This document shows positions 54,985 through 64,000 of a stretch of 64,000 nucleotides of DNA, piece by piece. Numbering within the stretch: position 1 is the stretch's first letter; each line of letters starts with the position of its first letter. The translations under genes and the position numbers were made by a program. A model generated the notes under the pieces. It was not told the DNA's origin, made no database searches, and saw only the letters and a program-made list of their open reading frames with translations. The stretch comes from Anagrus nilaparvatae (taxonomy: Eukaryota > Arthropoda > Insecta > Hymenoptera > Mymaridae). The stretch is from contig JAKSXM010000247.1 in NCBI GenBank assembly GCA_022575985.1, forward strand, positions 3,371,501 to 3,435,500, written 5' to 3'.

Positions 54985-56150
54985 CACAAGAGGAATCCGC
55001 TTGCGGCAAGCGGAAAATTTTTTCAGTATACGTACTCTGCCACACTGTAACAGTTCGCGGTACTGCACAGCATTTCAGGGACGACGCCTTCCGGCCTCCA
55101 TTTGTCGAAGAGCGGTTGCCCCTCAGCAAAGTAAGGACACCCAAAAAAGGTGTGAACAGAGGTATCCGGCTCGCCCAGGCAATGCAAGCATTCTGGAAAT
55201 GCCAACTTGGGCCACTTGAAAAGCATTTCGCGGAAATAACCGTGACCAGTTAGAAACTGTGTAAGGTAGAAGTCTACCTCACCATGATCACGATTCATCC
55301 ACTTTTCCAAGTAGATAATGAGACGGTGCAACAGGCGTCCAACGTCCCCTCAGGTCGCCATTCCACCTATGCTGCCAACATTCCATTGTGCGGGAGCGAG
55401 CGCGAACGAAAGCTGCGTCACGCTCTTCTCCCTCACGATTATAGATCGCCTGCCTTTCCAAGGCAAGTAGATCGATGGGAATTACCCGAGCCACTACCTT
55501 GATCACCGACTCTGATAAAGTCTTGTTCGAGCAAGCGATCTGAAGTGCCCCCTGCCTCTGTACTGCCTTTAGTTTCTTGCAGTACTTTTTTATGCGGACA
55601 TTGTCCACCCACACCTCTGCACCATAGAGCAAGATGGAGTTAACTGTTGTCATCAACAAACTCCTCAATAAGTCTTTTCACAGGCCTGCTGGAATTTTCT
55701 ATTGTAGGTCAACTTTTTATCCAAGAAGACAACTAAATATTTGACTAGATCATAAGGGGATTACCTCCTTCATCAAAACTGACGCCGAATATGGTGTAAA
55801 CCCTTCTCCGGGTCAGAAGGACAATCTCCGTTTTCGGGACTGCCAGTCTGAGTCCGTGATCCGACATCCAGCGATTGAAAAGGTTTATCTCTCGAGCTGT
55901 TATAGTTAGAGCGACATCATCCGCGTATCTAATCATGGAGCATCCATCTGGAAGCTCGATCCTCAGCAGGCCATAGTAAAAGCCATTCAACAGATCAGGG
56001 CACGCTTCAAACTTTACTTGTTTTGCCATCGAGCATGTCCCGGAGGTAATCTCTGAGTATATTTCTCAGATAATCAAGAACGCTGAATACCTGCTCGAGA
56101 GAGTACTGCATATCGTCCAAGTTAGCCGAGTTGAATGCTTTTTTCACATC
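54985..56150 (-). pseudogene. R1-clade LINE pol fragment, minus strand
   Basis: From 56150 leftwards: DVKKAFNSANLDDMQYSLEQ (RT block), then a deletion that removes the GIAQGSVLGPDLW motif. SCMIRYADDVALTITA keeps a partial box (GYADD is now RYADD). RWMSDHGLRLAVPKTEIVLL follows, then LLMTTVNSILLYGAEVWVDN, SVIKVVARVIPIDLLALERQ and VDFYLTQFLTGHG. The zinc finger is CLHCLGEPDTSVHTFFGC and the frame stops at VAEYVY. It is close to the 32.5-35.3 kb copy. The right end is cut by the LOA-like LINE that follows. Confidence 0.88.
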
Positions 56151-56151
56151 T

Positions 56152-56813
56152 TTGTTTATTTATTTATTTTTGCCTGGGTGGGGGAGACAAGCTCCGGAGC
56201 ACCCGACTTAATTTAAAAGCCCCTAGCGCTCCACCTATTACAGCCCCGTTGGTCCATTCTGGTCCCTTTAAGTAAGAGTCCTGGATGTCCCGGTATTGTG
56301 TTATGTTTGTTTTCTTTGGTTGGTGTTCGCGGTTAGTGTCCCAAAAGAGACAACCTGCAGGTATTTTGCCTCTTTAGGGAAGTCCAGACCTGGTTCCATG
56401 CGAGCATGGGCCCAGAAGCACCCTTCCCTTGAGGGTTCGATTAACTGCTTAATTGCTCCCTTGTGTGTTAGTGTCACAGAGGTGACAGACCTGCAGAGAT
56501 TTTGCCTTTGTTGGGAAGTCCAGACCTGGTTCCATGCAAGCATGATCCCAGAGTCACCCTTACTTCGAGGGTCGGAATTACTGCATGGTTACTGCCTTGT
56601 GTGTTAGTGTTTCGAAGATGCGGAGCAGAGGTCAGAATAACCTCCAGGTTCCCCAGTTAGGGGCATCGACCAGGGCACACATAGTCCAATAGGCATAGCC
56701 CATAGAAATATGTCACCGAGATCTTACCACAGTTCGGGTATACCTGTTGCAGGCTCGCCTTAGGCTTCCCCCTTAGATGGTCTCCGCCCTCCTATGAAGT
56801 CCTTAAGGCCGAG
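56152..56813 (-). mobile_element. 3' UTR of an RNase H-bearing LINE with (AAAT)n tail
   Basis: The minus strand ends in AAATAAATAAATAAA (about 56154-56168), a LINE-type 3' tail, directly inside the R1-clade fragment. Within it a ~137-bp unit is repeated (56332-56468 and 56469-56610). Both contain GGGAAGTCCAGACCTGGTTC and CTTGTGTGTTAGTGT. Confidence 0.75.
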
Positions 56814-58158
56814 TCACCTTATGAAGTTCACTAGGCTCTGAGATTTCAATGGTCCAACATCTTCTGTGTTCGTTAGTGAAAACTCAAAGTACCATCTGCG
56901 TCGTTCCTCAAGCGCTGGGCAAGCCCAGATCAGATGTTCGGTTGTTTCTGTCAATTTATTGCAGATTCTGCAGTTCCGAATATCGTTAATGTTGACTGGC
57001 TGGCTCCCCTTTATTCCGTCCACTCCGTTGCGTTCTCCCTACCTATTAAGTCAGAGATAGCCGATGCAACCTCGCACCAAGGAGTTCCGATGACGGCAGT
57101 CAGGGCTGCTATCTTAGTTCCTTTCTTGGCTAAAGAGTCAGCTTTCTCGTTGCCTAGTATGCTCACGTGAGCGGGTACTCAGTAAAGCGTGATTTTGTTC
57201 CGACTACCTAGAGTGTTTAGCGAAGTTTTGCATTCGCGTACCAGCTTCGAGAAAGCTGTTACCGAGTCCAGAGCGTTAAGAGTAGCCAAGTTATCAGAGC
57301 ATATGCTAATTCTCATTCCCTCTGTCCCCTGACGAAGCATCTTCTCCACACACATCTTTATAGCCAGTATTTCCGATTGAAACACCGAGGCTAGGGGTCC
57401 TGCAGAGCCAATGAGGGCTCTTTCTTTAGGACCCCATGCTGCCGAACCAGTATTTCCATCCTGTTTCGACCCATCCGTATACCAGACTCTTGTATGAGAC
57501 AGATCTGGGTGAGTGCCGTCTGCCCATTCATTCCTGCTGGTTATCCAAATGGAGATCCTCTTTTCAAAGGTGATCTCCCCAGCAGTTCTGTCTAGGCCAT
57601 TGTTCAGTAGTTCCATGCAGCGCAGTTCCGCTATCGCAGCGTGTTTGACCCTATCAGAAAACCATTTGCCCAGAGCCCATAGTATAGCTGCGGTTCTGGC
57701 TGCTGATTCTTTGATAACAATGTGGAACGGAGGAACACCGGCAAGCACACAGAGTGCCGTCTTTGGCGTGTTCTTTGGCGCTCCAATCATTGCTTATAGA
57801 CGATCCAGGTTCTTCCCCTCAGTGATGAGGTTAGATCTGTGCCACCATACTACCGATCCATATTTGAGCCTAGGGATCATAACCGCGTCGTAAATCCATT
57901 TTACTAATTTCGGTCTCAGAATCCAGGTTACTCCCACCATCCGTCTGCATAGCCAGTATCCATTAAGGAATTTGGCCGTTACATGCTCCATGTGAGCCCT
58001 CCAGTTCAGCTTACCGTCCAACACCACGCCGAGGCTCCCTGGAGGTATCCAGGCTGCGTTTTCTCGTAAAGAGGATGCATTGGGTCTTATCAGGGTTAGC
58101 CGATAGGCCGGTACACCATTCTTCAAAGAGCTGCAAGGCCCGCTGCACAGTGTAGTAA
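56814..58158 (-). pseudogene. LINE pol C-terminus with RNase H (LOA/I-group-like)
   Basis: From 58158 leftwards: the RT thumb (SLGVVLDGKLNWRAHMEHV, ILRPKLVKWIYDAVMIPRLK, YGSVVWWHR), then LCVLAGVPPFHIVIKESAAR. The RNase H domain has VWYTDGSKQDGNTGSAAWG (first Asp), FQSEILAIKMCVE (Glu) and ISICSDNLATLNAL (Asp). It then reads TLY-stop-VPAHVSILGNEKADSLAKK, where TGA replaces the Trp of YWVPAH. The zinc finger CRICNKLTETTEHLIWACPA follows at about 56960. RNase H removes the RNA template and is found in I, LOA and R1-related LINE groups; the thumb sequence best fits LOA. The copy is 5'-truncated at 58158 and inserted in an R1-clade LINE. Confidence 0.88.
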
Positions 58159-58253
58159 AAAAAAAAGTGGCCAAAAATCGGCTTCAACGCAATTTCTTAT
58201 GAAAAAAAATTCTGCTGGATGAAAAATGACCGTTTTTGTGTATACAAAATGGA

Positions 58254-58604
58254 TAGGCTACCGAGATCAAAAAAATTTTATTTTAAAAAATTTTTTTAGC
58301 TGCTAAATGATAAAAAAAAAATCTATTTTTTACCATAAAAACCGAAAATATTTATAGTTTTAAAATTAAAAAAAAAAATATACCTATTTTTTTAGGTATA
58401 GCTCTGTATTAAAATATGTACATAAATGATAAATAAACCTAAAAAAAGTGTATTAGTATAATTATATATGGTTGTATGCAGTATAAAGATGTGTTAGTCA
58501 ACATTTGCAATTCAGTCAATCATTTTATGGTAAAAATATATATTTTTTTTATTCAGCAGCTAAAAAAATTTAAAAAAAAAAAATTTTTTGACCTCGGTAG
58601 CCTA
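58254..58604. mobile_element. MITE, 351 bp, TA-flanked
   Basis: TAGGCTACCGAG at the left and CTCGGTAGCCTA at the right bound inverted arms of about 90 bp. The arms share TTTTTTTAGCTGCT and TTTTTACCATAAA with complements. The outer TA at each end is likely the duplicated target. The centre is AT-only sequence. Confidence 0.85.
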
Positions 58605-58760
58605 TTATTACGGCACTAGGGTCCCTAAACTTAGAAGCACTAATATACAGGAAATTGAGGTTTCTCTCTCTAATTTTGAGATGACCTTCAAGAGCTCCAA
58701 GTCGAATAGCTTGAAAACCTCAAATTTCGATTATTATGTGTTCTTCAACACTGGTATGTA
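58605..58760 (+). other. Possible orphan exon, function unknown
   Basis: The frame right of the MITE reads GTRVPKLRSTNIQEIEVSLS, NFEMTFKSSKSNSLKTSNFD, then YYVFFNT, and runs into ACACTGGTATGT, an acceptable donor. Base composition is more even than the flanks. No family is recognised. Confidence 0.3.
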
Positions 58761-59352
58761 TAAAAAAAAGGATTTAGTAAAAAAGAGTATCATTTCAGAC
58801 TTCACACGCATTTTTCGTATTATTATATATTATATATTAATAATAAAATATTATATTTTTATAATATACATATATTTTATTTATAGAGTAAAAGACTTTT
58901 TATAAACTACATGGCTAAAAAGAATTCTTAATTAATTAAAGTTTTGTAAGCAAATCGCAAGCTCAAAGCGAGAGCAGCAGTCAAAGTTCAGTAATAGTAG
59001 TACCTGTTTGTTTGTTGACACAGTTTATTTTAATAAAAAGAACATTTTATTTGAAGTATTTTTTTTTTTGTAAATCTGAAGTATTATTAAATTGTGAATT
59101 GTGATAAAGTATGAAAATTTAGGTTAACTTATTAATTAATATTCTTAAATTTAAAGTAAACTTTGAAAAAAAATGTTTATATAACGTGTGCAAGATTTTG
59201 AGGTTAGGTGATTAATAAAAAATATTAATAATAAAATAAATATACTTCATATGAAGTATATTTTTTAATGAGTAATAAATAAAAACACAATGTTTCACTC
59301 AATGAAAAGATCAGTGCCTATATTCTTAAAAATCATAACTTCTTTAAATTTA
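58761..59352. other. AT-rich spacer
   Basis: Poly-AT tracts (58830-58890) and unique sequence. Nothing recognised. Confidence 0.5.
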
Positions 59353-59624
59353 ACAAAATGTTACTTCCGCATCAACTGCTGTTATATCAAAATTCAGTCA
59401 GAAAAAATATATCTTTCAGATTAAGAAAACAAATTTTCAGCAGGAAAAAACTAAAGAAGTTCAAAATGAATCATTGTTGGATCAAAATGATAATAAAAAT
59501 GATAAAGAAGATTCAGCAAGCAAAAGTAAAAAAACTCAAGAACAAAAGCATGAAAACGAAAGAAACAAGGATCAAAGAAAACACAGCTCAAAAAAGAAAT
59601 CATATGACATGGCAAGTTTATAGA
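59353..59624 (+). other. Charged low-complexity coding-like segment ending in a stop
   Basis: A frame without Met reads NVTSASTAVISKFSQKKYIF, QIKKTNFQQEKTKEVQNESL, LDQNDNKNDKEDSASKSKKT and ends SSKKKSYDMASL-TAG. The codon third positions vary and the product is a typical disordered K/E/N/Q tail, so a last exon is plausible. A second overlapping frame has a Met start, but its product is only a Lys-rich string. I do not recognise the protein. It lies 1 kb upstream of the ECSIT fragment in the same orientation. Confidence 0.35.
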
Positions 59625-59629
59625 TAGTT

Positions 59630-60270
59630 CAAAATTTTGAAAGTGCTAAAAATAAAGAAAAATAAAGTTTTTTAGAATGCTTGATGTTACGAATCTTTGT
59701 AGTGGGCCAAAATATCGAAAAATTACGGTATATCGTTGATTTCTTGATGCAGTTCGGCTTTCACTTTTATTGGCAATTACTAGGTACCCTCGGACCTTTA
59801 TTGGTATTTTTCGAGAAGGATAGGTAAGCAGTGAAATGAATTAACAAGTATTATTGAGATTATACTTTTAATCACGATTAATATAGATATCGAGGAAGAC
59901 TATTACACACTACTGGGTTAAAGAGACAATACTAAATAAGTCGTAGCACGATCGTAAAAGCTCGATGGTAAGAGCAGATGATAAGAGCCAAACGTAAGAG
60001 AGCAAAGCCAAACTGAACCACGCTTTATATACCCTTTCTGGTAGGAGTGACAATATTTTTCTAAGGCTGGATTTAAAGTCTCCGCCTAGTCGTAAGTTTG
60101 TGATTGGTTGCCAAGTGGGTTTCCGAAAGCTCACAGGTTAGTTGCTGGATTCCATTTTGGATGAGACATTGATTTTTATGTACTTTAAGGAGGGTGAGCT
60201 TTTTAATTAAATTAGTTTTATGACTATTAAGGGTGCATTTTAAGGGTGCGTTTTATTGTTGTAGCATGAC
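59630..60270. other. Intergenic, nothing recognised
   Basis: Unique sequence of mixed composition. The 74-codon minus-strand frame near 60.0 kb has hydrophobic runs but no family. Confidence 0.5.
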
Positions 60271-60276
60271 TGTATT

Positions 60277-60455
60277 TAGGGTGTGTTTTATTACTCTTGC
60301 ATGACCGTCTACAGAGGGTGATCTTTTGACTGTCTGCAAAGGGTGTGTTACTTTTGCATGTCTACTGAGGATGTGTTACTTTTGCATGTCTACGGGGGTG
60401 TGTTACTTTTGCATGTCTACGGAGGGTGTGTTACTTTTGCATGTCTACGGAGGGT
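60277..60455. repeat. ~29-bp tandem repeat
   Basis: Units of GTGTTACTTTTGCATGTCTA plus CGGAGG are repeated about five times. The last four are nearly identical and the first two diverged. Confidence 0.9.
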
Positions 60456-60601
60456 GAGTAATATAATATATGTTTTATGAAATCATTGGGGTTGATTGCG
60501 TTATTATAGGGGAACTTTATTATTCTTATGTCGGATAAGTCTAAAAATAGTTATCGATTTTGTATAAATATGGTAGGGTGGTTTGAAATTAATTTTGGTA
60601 T

Positions 60602-60976
60602 ATGGGTGTGTTTAGATGGGTGTATTATATGGGTAAATCCCCCCTTTGCGTCACATTGAGAATGTATGAAGCCGTTGGTGGCAGGAAACGAGAACTTACT
60701 GGTTTTATTTATACTGCCTTAAAATACATGAAAGAATTTGGTGTACACGAAGACTTGAAGTTTACAAATATATTATTAATTCATTCCCAAAAGAAAAAAT
60801 TGACACCAACAAATCAATTCCAAAACATTCTCATTCATTATCCTAGAGAGCAGTATTGCTATGTTAGAATTTTGGAGCAAATGGAAGATTTTGGAGTTAT
60901 GCCAGATTCTGAAACAAAATTAATTTCGTTAAATATTTATGGAAGAAATGAACTACCTTTACAAAAATTTTGGTGA
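60602..60976 (+). pseudogene. ECSIT: ECSIT fragment (N-terminal domain)
   Basis: After about residue 21 the frame is clearly ECSIT: YEAVGGRKRELTGFIYTALK, YMKEFGVHEDLKFTNILL, LTPTNQFQNILIHYPREQYC, VRILEQMEDFGVMPDSETKL and NIYGRNELPLQKFW. ECSIT is an assembly factor of mitochondrial complex I and a Toll-pathway adaptor. Here about 110 of its roughly 400 residues are present, the pentatricopeptide-like conserved block only. The reading stops right after QKFW at TGA, where intact proteins continue RMxYWxPK. The 20 residues before the homology look like random upstream frame. No introns interrupt the block. It is immediately followed by SMYD4-like sequence, so it is a partial duplicate and not the working gene. 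Confidence 0.75.
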
Positions 60977-63205
60977 ATGAATCAGAAGCATTGGTGATGG
61001 GATTTTCAAACAGATCATGTTTGTTTAAGCATTTAGGAAGATTTAATGATGGCATTGAAGATATTGATTTTGCTTTAAATATTAATCAAGCAAACGATAT
61101 CTTAAAATTAAAACTACTTTATTGAAAAGTTTTTTATTTATCGATGCTTAGCAAAAAGAAAGAAGCTTAAGACTTATTTTATAAAACAGCTGATTTATTA
61201 GAAAATTTAGTTATTAATGAAACAGTTAAAAATAAGATTGTACAGAAATTAAATAATTCAATTAATGCAAATTAATTCAATTTTGCACAAAAAAAGAGAA
61301 TAAGTTTTAAAAGGATCCTGATCCTGTTGATCTAAATTCAATAGATAACTTACCATTTATATCCAAAAAAGTAGTTTTGAAGTATAGCGAAAAATATGAA
61401 AGGCTTTTAGCAACGAAAAATACTTTCAAAACTGGAGAAATTCTAGTCATTGAAAAATCATATTGTGAACATCCAGACTTAAAAGATATATTTGATGTTT
61501 GTTCACATTGTCTTAAACAAAATTGGAGTAGCGTTACTTGTGAAAATTGTATTTTTGCTATGTACTGTTCAGTTGAATGTAAAGATAAAGCCTTTAAAGA
61601 ATATGATGGCATTGAATGTCAAGTATATCCATTTCTATTTGCTAAAAAATACTACCACATGGTAGCAAACAGAGATATTGAAATATGCGAGAAGTTAATA
61701 ATTGAAGATGGCTACTGCAGTTACCGAGAGTTAAAAAAATTGTACATTGTTTGTAGCAATTACTTGCAAGTAACTTTGAACGATATCCCATGTGAATATT
61801 GTGTACACGTCATCTTTTGTTCTGAAACATGTAAGAAAGATGCATGGGAAAAATTTCATGATATGGAGTGCAAGATACATAAAAATTTTTATAAAATTGT
61901 ATACAGTAGTATTATACTTGAATGTAGAAATTGTTTTTTGGCAATCAAATTTTTAGTTATGGCTATTAAAGAAAATAATGGTATAGAAGGTTTAATTAAA
62001 AAATCGCAAGAGATTGATGATGAAAAAGGTAACGGTTTGAAATTTTATATCCAATAAAATAAAAAAATTTACTCTACAAATAATCATTTTTAATTTTAGC
62101 TAAATCAAATACAGTTCTATCTGAAGCACTTGTGAAAAATTAAAAAAAAAAAATTAATTATTGTTATACACAATTAGTATCATCAAAAGTAAAAAAAACT
62201 GATATAGTCATATTAAAAATTTATGAAGTATTTTGTAATCATGTTTTGATAAGCCTTGAAAAATTAAATTTACTTGAGAATCAGATTATTACATTACATC
62301 AGCCTCTTCTATTTTAAAGAAAATAATAAATAACTTATTTTTAATAATTGAATGTAATTCACTAGCTGTAAGTTGTATTTTTTTTAATTTTTAAATATAT
62401 AAATTTTAATCATGTTATATGAAATCTTATAGAAAGTAGATTTTCGTTATTTTAATAACAAAGATATGGAATCAATTCAATTAGGAATCTATTTACTACC
62501 AACTATGAGTTTGATTAATCATAGTTGTGCTCCAAATTCAGCTCATATAAACTCAAAAGATTCAAAATATATTAATTTTGCAACTAAACCAATAAAGAAA
62601 AATAAACTAGTAAATACATCTTACTTATTATTTTTAAACTTGTTTTTTCAAATATTTTAAATATTTTTATTTTTACGTATTCATTTGTTATAACGATGGC
62701 GTAACTGGTGTTGAGAGACATAAATATTTGCTTGATACTTACAATTTTAATTGCGAATGTGTTATTTGTAGAAGAAATTTAAACAAGGTTTGTACACTGA
62801 TAGATTTATTAAAAAATTTCATCAAAATTTTTTACCTCTTTCTATATTTTACTTTAATAAGAATCATAATTATAATTATGCGCTATGTAATCATACCATT
62901 TATATATTTAATTATGTTTATTACATTTCACAAGGTTTAAATGATAAAGATAATTTAAAACAATTTGAAATTTATAAGAATTTAAAATCTAATTATTTTT
63001 ATAATAAAAATTATTCAAAATTATGGAATTTAAAAAATGAAGCTGAAGAAATATGTAAAGCTGTTAAAAAAGGACATAATCAATTATCTGAATACGATGC
63101 AGCTAAATTTCTTAAATTATTAGAAATTGATCTTTATAAAATTTATGATGAAATGCAGATATTAAAATACCTGAATTTATTTAATTGTATAAATAATTAT
63201 AATTA
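60977..63205 (+). pseudogene. SMYD4-type TPR-MYND-SET gene, decayed, with doubled MYND module
   Basis: Parts in order. A TPR-like segment (ALVMGFSNRSCLFKHLGRFN, DGIEDIDFALNIN) is broken by stops near 61124 and 61169. Then 61310-62057 is open: FKTGEILVIEKSYCEHPDLK leads into a MYND finger (CSHC, CENC, CSVEC, ..C). Next, EICEKLIIEDGYCSYRELKK leads into a second one (C.., CEYC, CSETC, FHDMEC). SET: LPTMSLINHSCAPNSAHINS and KPIKKNK (62500-62610). Post-SET: GVERHKYLLDTYNFNCECVI followed by C (62700-62780). C-terminal helices 62935-63205 end at TAA. Introns near 62610-62690 and 62790-62934 are plausible, but the frames do not join cleanly. SMYD proteins methylate lysines; NHSC is the cofactor-binding SET motif. 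Stops and joints suggest a pseudogene, or a gene with unseen splicing. Confidence 0.7.
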
Positions 63206-63292
63206 ATTATTAAGAATATTAAAAGAAAGATTTATTAAATTTATAGTAAAATATTTTTAGTAATGAAATTATAGGTATCATTTTAATTAACG

Positions 63293-63757
63293 GATTTAAG
63301 TGACTTTTTGAATTTTTAGATTTTTAGAAATTTTGGCTTTATTCGCAAAAAGCCATTCGAATCAGTTAAAATTTTTTATAAACCAAGTTATCTAATATAA
63401 ATAGTTTTGATGGACCTGGATTTTCTTGACAATTTTTATTTTTCCTAAAATCGAAAGGGACCTGCGGATTTTTTTAATAATTTTTATTTTCCCAAAAATC
63501 GAAAGGGTATATATAGAAAATTTTCAGATTTTTTTTCTTCAAATTTTTCGTTGTTTGATACCGAAAAAGGTTTGAAACAATTAAAAACGAAAAATCAATA
63601 TGCTTCACTGTGTCAGAGAACCCAAAAAACCTTACATAAATGAATTTAAGTGAGCTTGAAAATTTTTGAATTTTTAGAAATTTTGGCTTTATTTGCATAA
63701 AACAATTTGAATTGGTTAAAATTCTTTATATGTAAGTGCGATACAAATATAAATCCT
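63293..63757. repeat. ~120-bp repeat, two copies, with a shorter internal repeat
   Basis: TTTAGAAATTTTGGCTTTAT with flanking GAATTTTT and GGTTAAAATT occurs at about 63293-63410 and 63640-63757. Between them TTTTTATTTTYCYMAAAATC plus GAAAGGG occurs twice (about 63437 and 63483). Confidence 0.75.
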
Positions 63758-64000
63758 GATTTATACAAATTTTTGTTTGCAAATCGGCAAGAAGTACAAT
63801 AAGTTAATGTATAATAAAAAAAATTTTTTTGAACAATAATTTTATGACCTGAAGAATTTTCGACATAGTATTTTTCTCTACAGTTAATTTCGGAAATAAG
63901 AAGTACCCAAATTTATTTTCTCTAGTGAGTATAAATTAAATTCCTGATAAATATATTATAACTTTTGGGCCATAAATGTTGTGAGATGAAATTTTATGGC
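63758..64000. other. Window end, nothing recognised
   Basis: AT-rich sequence without a supported feature. Confidence 0.5.

Noticed and set aside
58761..58905. Membrane-segment tail of the ORF starting at 58588
   Set aside because: The Ile/Tyr-rich string comes from an AT-only tract after a plausible splice donor, so it is unlikely to be translated.
62790..62940. Continuation of coding from the post-SET finger into a hydrophobic tail
   Set aside because: The stretch begins with GTTTGT, ends in CACAAG and encodes only low-complexity Ile/Tyr runs, which fits an intron better.
1..64000. A prokaryotic contaminant, plasmid or phage
   Set aside because: Spliced LIM exons, LINEs, BEL/Pao elements, hAT and Harbinger-like MITEs and a pol III SINE are all eukaryotic features spread over the whole window.

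Overview
The window looks like an AT-rich insect nuclear genome, packed with transposable-element remains. I favour an arthropod, perhaps a parasitoid wasp or a similarly repeat-rich insect. The reasons are the element mix (BEL/Pao, R1-clade and LOA-like LINEs, Penelope-like, hAT and Harbinger-like elements, long foldback elements), short AT-rich introns, and an LMO gene fragment closest to the fly Beadex type. There is no prokaryotic signal: no operons, no rRNA, no CRISPR array. The species cannot be fixed from the sequence.

Layout. At 1-2.6 kb is a CR1/L2/Daphne-like LINE on the minus strand, whose 5' end carries a 281-bp-arm palindrome. At 3.45-4.41 kb is a foldback element with a TA target site. 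From 4.6 to 10.9 kb lies a BEL/Pao retrotransposon on the minus strand (gag, protease, RT ends, RNase H, integrase end), split by a 3.2-kb foldback element with tandem-repeat arms. At 12.5-14.1 kb is an R1-clade LINE 3' end holding another foldback. At 14.1-17.7 kb is a decayed Ty3/gypsy element, interrupted by a 600-bp tRNA-derived SINE with a perfect 18-bp target duplication. Two 1.35-kb LTR-like direct repeats (17.9-19.2 and 36.4-37.8 kb) bracket a nest of R1-clade LINEs, a hAT-type MITE, a mariner-like MITE and a scrambled BEL element. At 37.8-39.0 and 46.3-48.4 kb is a second LTR family in inverted orientation, one copy next to an exact 18-nt tRNA-Lys primer-binding site, the other carrying a Harbinger-like MITE. 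Between and beyond them are two more BEL pol remnants (40.4-42.6 and 48.8-50.6 kb), a Penelope GIY-YIG tail and another foldback. At 55-58.2 kb two LINEs are nested.

Host-like coding sequence is sparse: two correctly spliced exons of an LMO/Beadex-type LIM protein (53.2-53.5 kb), an ECSIT fragment (60.6-61.0 kb), and a decayed SMYD4-type TPR-MYND-SET gene with a duplicated MYND module (61.0-63.2 kb). Unidentified coding-like segments lie at 21.1-21.26, 39.06-39.96, 58.6-58.75 and 59.35-59.62 kb.

The genes do not form a pathway; the relations are insertional. The most unusual signal is a ~75-nt hairpin found three times in different transposon contexts (23.1, 47.8 and 51.9 kb), whose stem differences preserve pairing.
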